This document shows positions 7,755 through 16,360 of a DNA stretch of 64,000 nt, piece after piece. The notes under the pieces were generated by a model. The model ran no database searches, was not told the DNA's origin, and was given only the letters and a program-made list of their open reading frames with translations. The first letter of the stretch is position 1. Each line of letters opens with the position of its first letter. Source of the stretch: Agromyces sp. Soil535 (GTDB lineage: Bacteria > Actinomycetota > Actinomycetes > Actinomycetales > Microbacteriaceae); contig NZ_LMRW01000024.1 in NCBI RefSeq assembly GCF_001428255.1, forward strand, positions 190,170-254,169, given 5' to 3'. A program made the position numbers and the translations under genes.

Positions 7755-8360
7755 ATGGCCGAACCGATCACCGTCTCGATCCGGCGCGAGGTCGACCCCG
7801 CGCACATCGCCGAGGCGACTGCGTGGGTGCAGACCGGCGTGAACCTCGCGAACAAGTACCCGGGCTTCCTGGGCTCGGGCTGGGTGCGCGCCGGCGAGCG
7901 GTCCCAGGTCTGGCACATGCTGTACCGCTTCGCGAGCGAGGAGACCCTCGATGCGTGGGAGCGGTCGCCCGAGCGCAGCTGGTGGCTGTCGATTGGCGAG
8001 GGGTTCGTGCGCTCGGAGCGCAGCAGGCGGCGCACCGGCATCGAGGGCTGGTTCGACGAGCCGGCGACCGGGTCGGTGCCGGTGACGGATGCCGCGGCAT
8101 CCGCTTCGGGCGAGGGCGACGCCGCCCTGCCGCCCGCACCGCCGCGCTGGAAGCAGGCGGTCACGATCTGGCTCGGCTTCTTCCCGGTGAACCTCGCGTT
8201 CGCCTACCTCGTCTCGCCCGTCCCCGGCTGGGGCGACCTGCCGATCTGGCTGCGGGCGCTCGCGACGACGCTCGTGCTCACGCCGATCATGACGTACTGG
8301 GTGCTGCCGTTCGTCACGCGGATACTGCGGCGCTGGCTCTCGCCCGCTGCTGCGGGTTGA
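7755..8360 (+). CDS. Antibiotic-biosynthesis-monooxygenase-domain membrane protein
   Basis: The 201-residue protein (from MAEPITVSI) has an N-terminal ABM-like ferredoxin-fold domain (residues 1-95: TVSIRREVDP, ANKYPGFLGSGW, WHMLYRFASEETLDAWERSPER). An acidic/Ala linker follows, then two membrane segments (WKQAVTIWLGFFPVNLAFAY and LRALATTLVLTPIMTYWVLP). This ABM-plus-two-helix architecture recurs in bacteria, with function unknown. An in-frame ATG at 7737 is possible. The stop codon TGA is supplied by a half copy of the dispersed GGGTTGAGGAGC repeat, so the native C-terminus may have been altered. Confidence 0.75.
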   Translation: MAEPITVSIRREVDPAHIAEATAWVQTGVNLANKYPGFLGSGWVRAGERSQVWHMLYRFASEETLDAWERSPERSWWLSIGEGFVRSERSRRRTGIEGWFDEPATGSVPVTDAAASASGEGDAALPPAPPRWKQAVTIWLGFFPVNLAFAYLVSPVPGWGDLPIWLRALATTLVLTPIMTYWVLPFVTRILRRWLSPAAAG

Positions 8361-8382
8361 GGAGCCCGCGCAGCGGACGTCC
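8354..8382. repeat. GGGTTGAGGAGC repeat, half element
   Basis: A single arm of the palindromic repeat found complete at 42334-42428 and 61723-61804. It includes the stop codon of the preceding gene and ends in a diverged GCAGCGGACGTC. Confidence 0.75.
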
Positions 8383-8385
8383 TGC

Positions 8386-9177
8386 TCAGCGGATGCCGCC
8401 GATCCGCCGCGACAGGGTCGCCGCCGCCTCGCGCACGCCCTCGACGGCGCGCTCCTGCAGCTCGGGCGCCGCGTCGTCGGGGAACGTGACCGCGATCGCC
8501 GCGGCCGGCCAGCCGAGGTGGTCCACGACCGCGGCGCCGGCCGACGCGAGCCCCGTGGTGACCTCGCCGTCCTCGCCGGCCCAGCCGCGGGCCCGCACGT
8601 CGGCGAGCACGCGCTTCAGTCGCCCGTAGCTCCAGTCGGCGGCATCCGCGGCATCCGTCTCACCCTGCGGATGGCGCGTCGCGAACGCCGCCAGGTCGGG
8701 GTACAGCGCGCGCAGCTGCGCGGGCGGAAGCTCCGCGAGCATCGCGCGACCGGTGGCGGTGAGGTGCGCGGGCAGGCGCACGCCGACGTCGGTGACGAGC
8801 GAGGGGCGCCGCGGCGCCCGCTCCTCCACGAGGTAGAGCACGTCGCGCCCGTGCAGCACGGCGAGGTGGCCCGACTCGCCGAGCCGGTCGACGAGGGTCG
8901 CCACGAGCGGCCGGCCGAGACGCGCGAGCGGCTGCTGGCGGCTGAACCCGCTCGACAGCTCGAACGCGGCGATCCCGAGGCCGTAGCGCCGCTCCTCGGG
9001 CAGGTGCACGACGAATCCGCGCTCCTGCATCACGGCGAGCAGGTGGTACACGGTGGAGCGCGGCAGCGCGAGCGCGTGTGCGATCGTCGCCGCCGGCACG
9101 GGGCCCCGCTGGGCGGAGAGGTGTGCGAGGATCGCCAGCGTCTGGTCGGCGGCCGGCACCTTCGATGGCTCGCTCAC
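8386..9177 (-). CDS. IclR-family regulator, probable regulator of histidine utilisation
   Basis: This 263-residue protein has an N-terminal winged helix (about 12-70: AATIAHALALPRSTVYHLLAVMQERGFV) and a C-terminal IclR ligand-binding domain (about 80-260: GHLAVLHGRDVLYLVEE, LPAHLTATGRAMLAELP). The GTG start at 9177 was chosen because upstream in-frame codons would cross the operator. It is divergent from hutH, and a 16-bp palindrome lies between them. The same palindrome precedes hutU and hutG, so the protein is probably an IclR-type HutR controlling the scattered hut genes and itself; urocanate or histidine would be the expected ligand. Function is inferred from context. Confidence 0.82.
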   Translation of the reverse strand: MSEPSKVPAADQTLAILAHLSAQRGPVPAATIAHALALPRSTVYHLLAVMQERGFVVHLPEERRYGLGIAAFELSSGFSRQQPLARLGRPLVATLVDRLGESGHLAVLHGRDVLYLVEERAPRRPSLVTDVGVRLPAHLTATGRAMLAELPPAQLRALYPDLAAFATRHPQGETDAADAADWSYGRLKRVLADVRARGWAGEDGEVTTGLASAGAAVVDHLGWPAAAIAVTFPDDAAPELQERAVEGVREAAATLSRRIGGIR

Positions 9178-9198
9178 GCTGCCCAGCCTACGCCGCCG

Positions 9199-9214
9199 GT
9201 CTGGGATCCCGGAC
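9199..9214. promoter_or_regulatory. Hut operator 1, GTCTGGGATCCCGGAC
   Basis: A near-perfect 16-bp palindrome lies 55 bp before the hutH ATG and 21 bp before the IclR GTG. The same 16 bases occur 54 bp before hutU, and a 15/16 match lies 55 bp before hutG. Confidence 0.7.
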
Positions 9215-9269
9215 GGATGCGGCGACGGCGGCGTTCCCGCGCGCGCGGCCGCGGTGTGGAATCGGAGGC

Positions 9270-10844
9270 ATGAGCACCATCGCGCCCTCCCGCGCCGCGA
9301 CCACCGCGGCATCCGTCACCGTCGGCACCTGGCCGCTCACGATCGACGAGGTCGTCGCCGTGGCCCGGCACGGGGCATCCGTCGTGCTCGACCCGGCCGC
9401 GCTCGAGGGCGTCGCGGCGAGCCGAGCGATCGTCGAGGACCTTGCCGCCGACCCCGAGCCGCACTACGGCATCTCGACCGGCTTCGGCGCGCTCGCGACC
9501 ACCTTCATCGCCGAGGACCGGCGCGCCCAGCTGCAGGCGAGCCTCGTGCGCTCGCACGCCGCAGGGTCGGGCGCCGAGGTCGAGCGAGAGGTCGTGCGCG
9601 CCCTCATGCTGCTGCGCCTGTCGACCCTCATGACCGGCCGCACGGGCGTGCGCCGCGAGACCGCCGAGACGTACGCCGCGATCCTCAACGCCGGCATCAC
9701 GCCGGTCGTGCGCGAGTACGGCTCGCTCGGATGCTCGGGCGACCTCGCCCCCCTTGCGCACTGCGCGCTCGTGGCGATCGGAGAAGGCGAGGTGCGCACC
9801 GCCGACGGCGAGCTGACGGATGCCGCCGACGCCCTGGCCGCCGCCGGCATCACCCCCCTCCGCCTCGGCGAGAAGGAGGGCCTCGCGCTCATCAACGGCA
9901 CCGACGGCATGCTCGGCATGCTGGCGCTCGCGATCGACGACCTGCGGATGCTGCTGACCACCGCCGACGTGGCCGCGGCCATGAGCGTCGAGGGACTCAT
10001 GGGCACCGACGCGGTGTTCGCCGAGGACCTGCACGCCCTGCGCCCGCAGCGCGGGCAGGCGGCATCCGCGGCGAACCTGCGGCGCCTGCTCGCCGACTCC
10101 CCCATCGTGGCCAGCCACAAGGGTCCCGAGTGCACCCGCGTGCAGGACGCGTACTCGCTCCGCTGCGCCCCGCAGGTGCACGGCGCCGCCCGCGACACGC
10201 TCGCGCACGCGGCATCCGTCGCGGACGCGGAGCTCGCGAGCGCGATCGACAATCCCGTGCTCACGCTCGACGGCCGCGTCGAGTCGAACGGCAACTTCCA
10301 CGGCGCCCCGGTCGCGTACGTGCTCGACTTCCTCGCGATCGCAGTGGCGGATGTCGCGTCGATGAGCGAGCGGCGCACCGACCGGTTCCTCGACCGGGCC
10401 CGCAACCAGGGCCTGCCCCCGTTCCTCGCGCACGAGGTCGGCGTCGACTCGGGCCTCATGATCGCGCAGTACACCGCGGCCGGGATCGTCTCGGAGCTCA
10501 AGCGCCTCGCGGTGCCCGCTTCGGTCGACTCGATCCCGTCGTCGGCGATGCAGGAGGACCACGTGTCGATGGGCTGGGCCGCTGCGCGCAAGCTGCGGCG
10601 TGCGATCGACGGGCTCACGCGGGTGCTCGCGATCGAGGTCATGACGGCGGCGCGCGGCCTCGCGCTGCGCGCACCAACCGAGCCCGGGCCGGCCACCGGC
10701 GCCGTCGTGTCGCTCGTCGCGGGTGTGGGCGCGGTGCCCGGACCCGACCGGTTCCTCACGCCCGAGATCGAGGCGATCACGGGGCTCGTGGGGTCGGGTG
10801 CGGTCGTGGCGCGGGCGGCGGAGGCGGCTGGGCCTCTCGGCTGA
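9270..10844 (+). CDS. hutH: Histidine ammonia-lyase
   Basis: This 524-residue enzyme removes ammonia from L-histidine to give urocanate, the first step of histidine degradation. It shows the family motifs YGISTGFG (Tyr66), EYGSLGCSGDLAPLAH, and ESNGNFHGAP. The MIO prosthetic group would form from Cys155-Ser156-Gly157, where the commonest triad is Ala-Ser-Gly; a Cys variant is compatible with the known cyclisation chemistry. The start ATG 9270 has GGAG six bases upstream. The gene is divergent from the IclR regulator and convergent with the PASTA kinase gene, whose stop is three bases away. Confidence 0.96.
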   Translation: MSTIAPSRAATTAASVTVGTWPLTIDEVVAVARHGASVVLDPAALEGVAASRAIVEDLAADPEPHYGISTGFGALATTFIAEDRRAQLQASLVRSHAAGSGAEVEREVVRALMLLRLSTLMTGRTGVRRETAETYAAILNAGITPVVREYGSLGCSGDLAPLAHCALVAIGEGEVRTADGELTDAADALAAAGITPLRLGEKEGLALINGTDGMLGMLALAIDDLRMLLTTADVAAAMSVEGLMGTDAVFAEDLHALRPQRGQAASAANLRRLLADSPIVASHKGPECTRVQDAYSLRCAPQVHGAARDTLAHAASVADAELASAIDNPVLTLDGRVESNGNFHGAPVAYVLDFLAIAVADVASMSERRTDRFLDRARNQGLPPFLAHEVGVDSGLMIAQYTAAGIVSELKRLAVPASVDSIPSSAMQEDHVSMGWAAARKLRRAIDGLTRVLAIEVMTAARGLALRAPTEPGPATGAVVSLVAGVGAVPGPDRFLTPEIEAITGLVGSGAVVARAAEAAGPLG

Positions 10845-10847
10845 GCG

Positions 10848-12674
10848 TCACGGCGACGGAGTCGGGGTCGGGGTCGGCGTCGGCGTCGGACTCGGGGGCG
10901 TCGTGGCGGGCGCCTCCGCGACGATGAGCACGACCGATGCCCCGAGCGGCAGCACCGACCCGTCAGCCGGCCGCGTTCCGAGCACGGTGCCGGCCGTCGT
11001 CCCGGGGTCGGCCCGGAGGACCTCGACGACGGCCTCGAAGCCGGCGTCGTGCAGCGCGCCGGCGGCGGTCGTCGACATCTGTCCGCCGACGCGGGGAACG
11101 ACGTTCGACCCCGAGGCGACGACGATCGTGATCGCCGATCCGGACGCAAGCCACTCCCGCTCGGACGGACTCGTGCGGAGGGTCGTGTCGAGTGGGAGCC
11201 GTGAGTTCTCGCTCTCGACGGCGCCGACCCGGAATCCGGCACGCTCGAGGATGACACGCGCGTCGGCGAGACTGCGTCCCGCGACATCGGGCACCTCGAT
11301 GCCGTCGCGTTCCGGTTCGGGCTCGGGCTCGGGCTCGACCGCCGCGACCGCCGCCGGCACGCTCGTGCTGGGAGGCGCTGCGAGCGGTTCCGGCCCGCTG
11401 GTGAGGGCCGCCCAGCTCCAGAGGACCATGCCCACCGCGATGACGGCCATCGCACCGAGGAGGGCTCCGACGCCACGTGCCCGAGGCGGTCGCTGCTGCG
11501 CGGCCGTCGAGCCGCTGCGCGCTCTCGACGAGCCCGAACCCGAACCCGACGCCGTGGACGTCCGGCCGGGCCTAGCGAGGGCCACGGCCGCTGCAGGGAG
11601 ACGAGAGGTCGGCGCTTCTGCTCCCCCGGCGTTCTGCGGCACGACGGTCTTCGGCAATCGCGAGGTCGCATCCAGACGCGCGGTCGGGGCGGCGTTCGCC
11701 TCCCCCTCCGCGATCGCGTTCGCGACCGCGGAGGCCATGCCGGCCGCATCGGGGTATCGGCGCGACGGATGCTTCGCCATGCCACGTGCCACGATGCGAT
11801 CGATCGACGGCGCCAGGCCGGGTCGCACGGCCGACGGAACCGGAGGCGGTGCCGTCGAATGGGCACGCACGATCTCCGGCACACGCTCGCGTGGAAACGG
11901 CGGAGAGCCGGTCAACGCGAAGTACAGGGTCGCGGCGACGGCGTACAGGTCGCTCGCCTCCGTCACCGCAGCTCCCCGCAGCTGTTCCGGCGCCGCGAAG
12001 TGCACGCTCGCGACGGCACCGACGGTGTGACCATCGCCGATGAGCAGCGCGTCCGTGCCCACAGCCGACCGTCCGGTCTCATCGGCCAGCCCGAAGTCGA
12101 CGAGTCGCACCGACTCCGCGCCGACGCCCGGCTCGTCACCGACGAGCATCACGTTGGCGGGCGAGATGTCCCGATGCACCACGCCCGCGGCATGTGCTGC
12201 GCCGAGCGCATCCAGCACGCCGACGGCCACCGCCAGCGCCTCCGCGGGGTCGAGCGGACCGTCGACCCGCACCGCGTTCGACAGCGACCGGCCGCGCAGG
12301 AGGTCGAAGGCGATCCACGCCTGCTCGAGCCCTCCGGCGTCATGCACGCCGAATCCGATCAGCGAGACGACGCCGGGATGTCGAAGCCGTTCGAGTGCTC
12401 TCGCCTCGGTGAAGAACGCGTCGAGCCGTTCGGGGCCATCGGAGAGGTGCGGGTGCAAGAGCTTCACGGCGACCTGCGAACCCGTCTCCAGGTCGGTCGC
12501 CTCGAACACCGAGGCCGTGCCACCGACGCCGAGCAGCTCGCCGAGCTCGAAGCGGGCCGCCACGACACCCAGGTCGCCATCACCGTCATCCGCGGGCGCG
12601 CCGAGGTCAGCGCCGAGATCGGCGGCCTCGGGCCCGCTCAGGCCGGCCGGGTCATCCGAATCGGCCGTTGACAT
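10848..12674 (-). CDS. Ser/Thr protein kinase with two PASTA domains
   Basis: This 608-residue kinase has a Gly-rich loop (LLGVGGTASVF), Lys in VAVKLLHPH, catalytic Asp169 in HRDISPANVML (the usual Lys after HRDx is Ser), and DFG in LVDFGLAD. A Ser/Arg linker leads to one membrane helix (GVGALLGAMAVIAVGMVLW), an acidic Glu-Pro repeat, two PASTA domains (about 470-590) and a Thr-Pro tail. PASTA kinases sense muropeptides or cell-wall intermediates and phosphorylate wall and division proteins. It is the last gene of the long Pst/WxL operon and starts 23 bp inside pstB, so it is coupled to it. Confidence 0.9.
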   Translation of the reverse strand: MSTADSDDPAGLSGPEAADLGADLGAPADDGDGDLGVVAARFELGELLGVGGTASVFEATDLETGSQVAVKLLHPHLSDGPERLDAFFTEARALERLRHPGVVSLIGFGVHDAGGLEQAWIAFDLLRGRSLSNAVRVDGPLDPAEALAVAVGVLDALGAAHAAGVVHRDISPANVMLVGDEPGVGAESVRLVDFGLADETGRSAVGTDALLIGDGHTVGAVASVHFAAPEQLRGAAVTEASDLYAVAATLYFALTGSPPFPRERVPEIVRAHSTAPPPVPSAVRPGLAPSIDRIVARGMAKHPSRRYPDAAGMASAVANAIAEGEANAAPTARLDATSRLPKTVVPQNAGGAEAPTSRLPAAAVALARPGRTSTASGSGSGSSRARSGSTAAQQRPPRARGVGALLGAMAVIAVGMVLWSWAALTSGPEPLAAPPSTSVPAAVAAVEPEPEPEPERDGIEVPDVAGRSLADARVILERAGFRVGAVESENSRLPLDTTLRTSPSEREWLASGSAITIVVASGSNVVPRVGGQMSTTAAGALHDAGFEAVVEVLRADPGTTAGTVLGTRPADGSVLPLGASVVLIVAEAPATTPPSPTPTPTPTPTPSP

Positions 12675-13467
12675 AGTCGAAGGTCCGTGGATCCTGTGGC
12701 TCCGCGAACATGGCATCGGTGTCGCCGTGCTCGACGATCACCCCCGGCGTTCCGTGGGAGGCGAGGAAGAACGCGCAATTCTGCGAGACGCGCTGCGCCT
12801 GCTGCATGTTGTGCGTGACGATCACGATCGTGACGTCCTTGACCAGTTCGAGCATCGTCTCCTCGATCACCCGGGTCGAGGTCGGGTCGAGGGCCGAACA
12901 CGGCTCGTCCATGAGCAGCACGCGCGGCCGGACCGCGAGGGAGCGCGCGATGCAGAGACGCTGTTGCTGGCCACCCGAGAGACCGCCGCCAGGTGCCCGG
13001 AGGCGATCCTTGACCTCCTTCCAGAGCCCGCCCTTGGTGAGGCACTCCTCGACGAGGGCGTCCTTCTCGCTCCGACTCGCGCGGGTTCCCGTGAGCTTGA
13101 GGCCCGCGATGACGTTGTCGTAGATCGACATCGCCGGGAACGGGTTCGGCTTCTGGAAGACCATCCCGATCTGGTGTCGCGCATCGGTGAGCCTGCGGGA
13201 GGCGTCGTAGATGTCTGCGCCGTCGAGCAGCACCTCGCCGGCCATGCTCGCGGTGGGCACGAGTTCATGCATCCGGTTCAGGATGCGGAGGAAGGTCGAC
13301 TTCCCGCAGCCCGACGGACCGATGAGGGCGGTCACCTCGCCCGCCGGCATCGTGAGCGAGACGCGGTCGAGGACCTTGTGGTCGCCGAACCATGCGGAGA
13401 TGTTGTGCGCGTCGAGTTCGGCGAGCGCATTCGCCTCCGGCGCTGGTCGTTCCTCGGTGATGGTCAT
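12652..13467 (-). CDS. pstB: Phosphate-type ABC transporter ATP-binding protein
   Basis: This 271-residue ATPase has Walker A GPSGCGKST, the Q-loop region MVFQKPNPFP typical of PstB, signature LSGGQQQRLCIARSLA, Walker B VLLMDEPCSALDP, and switch His in IVTHNMQQAQRV. It would power uptake through PstC and PstA. Unusually for pst operons it is separated from pstA by seven surface-protein genes and is followed by a kinase gene instead of phoU. The start ATG 13467 precedes MTITEERP; its upstream region has GGAAGGAC. Confidence 0.93.
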   Translation of the reverse strand: MTITEERPAPEANALAELDAHNISAWFGDHKVLDRVSLTMPAGEVTALIGPSGCGKSTFLRILNRMHELVPTASMAGEVLLDGADIYDASRRLTDARHQIGMVFQKPNPFPAMSIYDNVIAGLKLTGTRASRSEKDALVEECLTKGGLWKEVKDRLRAPGGGLSGGQQQRLCIARSLAVRPRVLLMDEPCSALDPTSTRVIEETMLELVKDVTIVIVTHNMQQAQRVSQNCAFFLASHGTPGVIVEHGDTDAMFAEPQDPRTFDYVNGRFG

Positions 13468-13487
13468 GGGAAATGTCCTTCCGTGGT

Positions 13488-14456
13488 TCAGAGGAGGTTC
13501 GGCAGCAGGCCGGCGAACGCGTCGGCGGTGGCGATGCTGATGGCGAGGAGCACGGGGACGCTCACGATCCAGGTCTGCCACCCGCCCCAGCGGCGACGCA
13601 GCCACACTGTGCCGAGCACGGCGGCCGTGAGCCATTGCAGGCCGAAGACGACACTCGGCAGCGCCGTGGGGTCCATCGCCATGGGCCTCTGCTCGGCCGG
13701 GAGCGCCGCGGCCAGCATGATCGACGACGGCGTGGCCTGCGGGTTGCTCGTGAGGGCGGCGTCGACGTACAGCGCACCGCTCGGCAGCAGCGCCGGACCG
13801 TCCGCCGTGACGAGCTGCAGTCGACCCTCGCCCTTCGCGAGCGGTGCAGGCAGCGGCTCACCCTCGCGCCGCATGCCGAAGACGGTATACGTCGACGTGC
13901 CCTGGCCGGTGACGACCGTGATCTCGGTGCCGGGCGTGAGTCGCGCCAGCCCGCCGAACGGGCCGCCGTAGCTCGTCTGCCGCCCGAGGATGACGCTCGT
14001 GCCGACCTGACCGGGCATCACCGAGGCGATCGAGTGGCCCGGACCATTTCGCAGGATGGCACCCGTCGTGCCCTGGAGCACGACTTCCTGCAGCCCGAGC
14101 GACGGGATCGAGACCAGCGCCACCGGGGTTCCGAGCGCCACGGGCTCGCCTTCGACATCGAGCTGGCCGACCGGCGCGACCGCCTCCGCGAGACTCGTCC
14201 GCAGGACGTTGTAGGCGACCGCCTGGGTGCGGGAGTGCTGCAGCGCGCTGAAGACGACGATATGCGCCAGGATCGCGAGCAACAGGATGGATGCGCCGAG
14301 CCAGATCGCTCCCGTCCACCACCGTGCGTCTCGCACGACCTGGCGTTGCACCTCCGCGCGAGCGTTCATGAGCTTCGCGAGCTTCGCGGGCGAGAGACGG
14401 CCCAACGCCGCCGCTCCCGAGGGGAGGCTCGGCCGGTCAGGTGCGGGTGAGCTCAT
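13488..14456 (-). CDS. Sortase-fold membrane protein lacking catalytic residues
   Basis: This 322-residue protein has an N-terminal helix (49-73), a sortase-like domain (about 100-235) and two C-terminal helices (272-285 and 296-316). The stretch GPGHSIASVMPGQVGTS, then GRQTSYGGPFGGLARLTPG, matches class E/C sortases closely. The catalytic His of GHR is replaced (G158-R159-Q160), the Cys of TLxTC is replaced (LVT-Ala218), and the conserved Arg position is Ala/Leu (SGALYV, 226-231). It is therefore predicted not to cleave sorting signals and may act as a binding or scaffold module for its operon partners. It overlaps its upstream neighbour by ATGA. Confidence 0.75.
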   Translation of the reverse strand: MSSPAPDRPSLPSGAAALGRLSPAKLAKLMNARAEVQRQVVRDARWWTGAIWLGASILLLAILAHIVVFSALQHSRTQAVAYNVLRTSLAEAVAPVGQLDVEGEPVALGTPVALVSIPSLGLQEVVLQGTTGAILRNGPGHSIASVMPGQVGTSVILGRQTSYGGPFGGLARLTPGTEITVVTGQGTSTYTVFGMRREGEPLPAPLAKGEGRLQLVTADGPALLPSGALYVDAALTSNPQATPSSIMLAAALPAEQRPMAMDPTALPSVVFGLQWLTAAVLGTVWLRRRWGGWQTWIVSVPVLLAISIATADAFAGLLPNLL

Positions 14457-15157
14457 GAGGGCTGGCCGAGCCCCACATGCGTGAACCATCCGCCGCGCAG
14501 TCCGATCAGGAGCAGCGTGATCGAGACGAGCAGCGCAAGGCCGGCGCCGAGCAGCCACCACGAGGCGGCGGTTGCCTCTTCGCCGTCGGGCATCGCCGAG
14601 ACCACGAGGGTTGCGCTGGCCACGGCGCCGCAGTTCCAGCCCGTGAGCTGCAGCCTGTGCGGCCCCGGCGGAGTGTCGGCGGGCACGGCGAACCCGGCGG
14701 TGACGGTGCCGGTCTCATCGGCGAGGCCGTCGGCGACCACGACCGGTTCGGAGTACAGGACGAACTGCACCTGCTGCACTGGCTGGTAGCCGCCTGCCGA
14801 GGCGATCACCGGATCTCCCGCTGCATATCCCGGTCGGTCGAGGATCGCGACCGCTTCCGTGTCGACCGGCTCCGCGGGGGCCACGGGTTCGCCCCACTCC
14901 GTAATGGAGCAGATGCTTCCGGGCGCGGGCGTCGGCGCACCGGGGCCCGCGGTTCCTGCGCTGCCACCGGCCCCCGCTCCACTGCCGCCCGAGCCGCCGC
15001 CTGCTCCACCCGTGCGCGACTTCGCAGGGATCGTCACGCTCACGCCGGCCGATCCGACATCGTCATCGTCGGCGAGCGCCGCGGACGCGGGCGCGAAGGC
15101 CACGAGCCCCGCGATCGCCGCGGCGATCGAGACGGATCCCAAGCGACGTGCGATCAC
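14453..15157 (-). CDS. Membrane-anchored Ig-like surface protein
   Basis: This 234-residue protein has a signal peptide (ending near ASAALADDDD), a Gly/Ser/Ala-rich linker, and one beta-sandwich-like domain (about 85-195) with two Cys (ICSI and WNCG). A C-terminal helix WWLLGAGLALLVSITLLLIGL and a short tail follow. Phrases such as RPGYAAGDPVIASAGGY and DTPPGPHRLQLTGWNCG resemble Ig-like or invasin-like surface repeats of actinobacteria. The GTG start at 15157 overlaps the stop of the WxL-interacting protein gene (GTGA). Probably an extracellular part of the operon's surface complex; no function is known. Confidence 0.65.
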   Translation of the reverse strand: MIARRLGSVSIAAAIAGLVAFAPASAALADDDDVGSAGVSVTIPAKSRTGGAGGGSGGSGAGAGGSAGTAGPGAPTPAPGSICSITEWGEPVAPAEPVDTEAVAILDRPGYAAGDPVIASAGGYQPVQQVQFVLYSEPVVVADGLADETGTVTAGFAVPADTPPGPHRLQLTGWNCGAVASATLVVSAMPDGEEATAASWWLLGAGLALLVSITLLLIGLRGGWFTHVGLGQPS

Positions 15158-16227
15158 GCGCGACTCCCGACGTGCTCGCGCTCGTTCGACGCGGCTTCGA
15201 CCGCGGCCTGCTCCCGGCCGTCCGCCCGGAGCTGCTCGATCGCCGCGTGCATGCGGGCCCGGTTGACACGGCGCCGCCAGACGACGAGCACGATGAGGCC
15301 GGCGATGAGGAGCAGGGCGAGCAGGATCATCCACGGGACCGCCCACGCCGTCGCCGACGTCGTCGCGGTCGCCGTCTCCGCGGAGGGCTCGCCGGCCGCA
15401 TCCGCGGTCGTGATCGTCGCGTCGACCGTGAGCAGGAACGCGGGCGCGATGTTCGCGATCGCGACGGGGATGTCGACGAGCTGGCCCGGCAGCAGGTCGG
15501 GCACGGCCTCGCCCTCGAACTCGCCGAGCGGGATGCCGAACGGTCCGCTGACGCGGATCACCTGCTCGAGCGGGAGGCGCACGTTGCCGTTGTTCTGGAT
15601 CGTGTAATGCCCGTCGAGGTCACCCGAGAACGGGTTGAACCCGCTGTCGTAGCCGGCGACGAGGCCGCTCGCGACGAGGTTGGACTGGATATCGCCTGAG
15701 ACCCGGAGGTAGATGCGCGATCCGACCCGCTGCTCTACGTCGACGGCTTGGCCCTCGCCGGTGCCGGTGCGCGTGAATGCGGCGACGATCCCGGCGGAGT
15801 GGTCGCCTGGCGTCGCATTGGCCGGGACGACGATGGTGAAGGGGACATCCGATCGCTGGTTCGGGCCCAGGGTCACCTCGGTGGTTGCGAGCGTCGTCCA
15901 CACGCCGAGATCGGTGTTCGTCTCGCTCTTCGTTCGAAGCGAGTACTCCCCGCCGTCGAACTCGTTGACGCCGTCGGCGGCGTAGAGCTGGAAGGTCTGC
16001 TCGGTTGCGCTGAAGTTCGTGATGGCGACGGTGTCGGTGATCGTCACGCCAGGATCGACCGCGTACTCGAAGCGGGTGCGACCATCGGGGCCCTGTTCGC
16101 TGGCGGGGGCGACGCTCCAGGTGACGTCGTCCTCGGCGGCGAGGGCGGGCGCCGGAAAGGCGAGGCTGCCGGCGAGGAGAAGTGCGGCGGCGACCGCGGC
16201 GTTCGTGATTGCACTGGTGCGCTTCAT
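15154..16227 (-). CDS. WxL-interacting protein (DUF916-like), membrane-anchored
   Basis: This 357-residue protein starts with a signal peptide (LLAGSLAFPAPALA). The DUF916-type peptidoglycan-binding domain covers about 30-165 (TWSVAPASEQGPDGRTRFEY, DTVAITNFSATEQTFQLYAAD, VPANATPGDHSAGIVAA). The second domain, about 170-290, binds host or WxL partners in Firmicutes homologues. A membrane helix near 300-325 is followed by a charged coiled tail. In Firmicutes such proteins (WxIP) are encoded with WxL proteins. Here the WxL-like gene is directly upstream, separated by a strong hairpin, which supports the assignment. Confidence 0.8.
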   Translation of the reverse strand: MKRTSAITNAAVAAALLLAGSLAFPAPALAAEDDVTWSVAPASEQGPDGRTRFEYAVDPGVTITDTVAITNFSATEQTFQLYAADGVNEFDGGEYSLRTKSETNTDLGVWTTLATTEVTLGPNQRSDVPFTIVVPANATPGDHSAGIVAAFTRTGTGEGQAVDVEQRVGSRIYLRVSGDIQSNLVASGLVAGYDSGFNPFSGDLDGHYTIQNNGNVRLPLEQVIRVSGPFGIPLGEFEGEAVPDLLPGQLVDIPVAIANIAPAFLLTVDATITTADAAGEPSAETATATTSATAWAVPWMILLALLLIAGLIVLVVWRRRVNRARMHAAIEQLRADGREQAAVEAASNEREHVGSRA

Positions 16228-16307
16228 CGGTCTTCCTGTTCGCTGTGGGGTGGGGCGGATGCCGCGGTGCGGCGTGGTTCGCGAGGGTGATGCAATTCGT
16301 GCGGAGG

Positions 16308-16343
16308 CTCCCGAGCCCGGAGCAGGTGCTCCGAGCCCGGGAG
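16308..16343 (-). promoter_or_regulatory. Strong intercistronic hairpin
   Basis: Arms 16308-16323 and 16328-16343 (16 bases each, two mismatches) enclose a four-base loop between the WxL-like and WxIP genes. It may attenuate transcription or stabilise the upstream mRNA, giving more WxL-like protein than downstream products. Confidence 0.6.
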
Positions 16344-16360
16344 CGGGTGTCGCAGACCGA

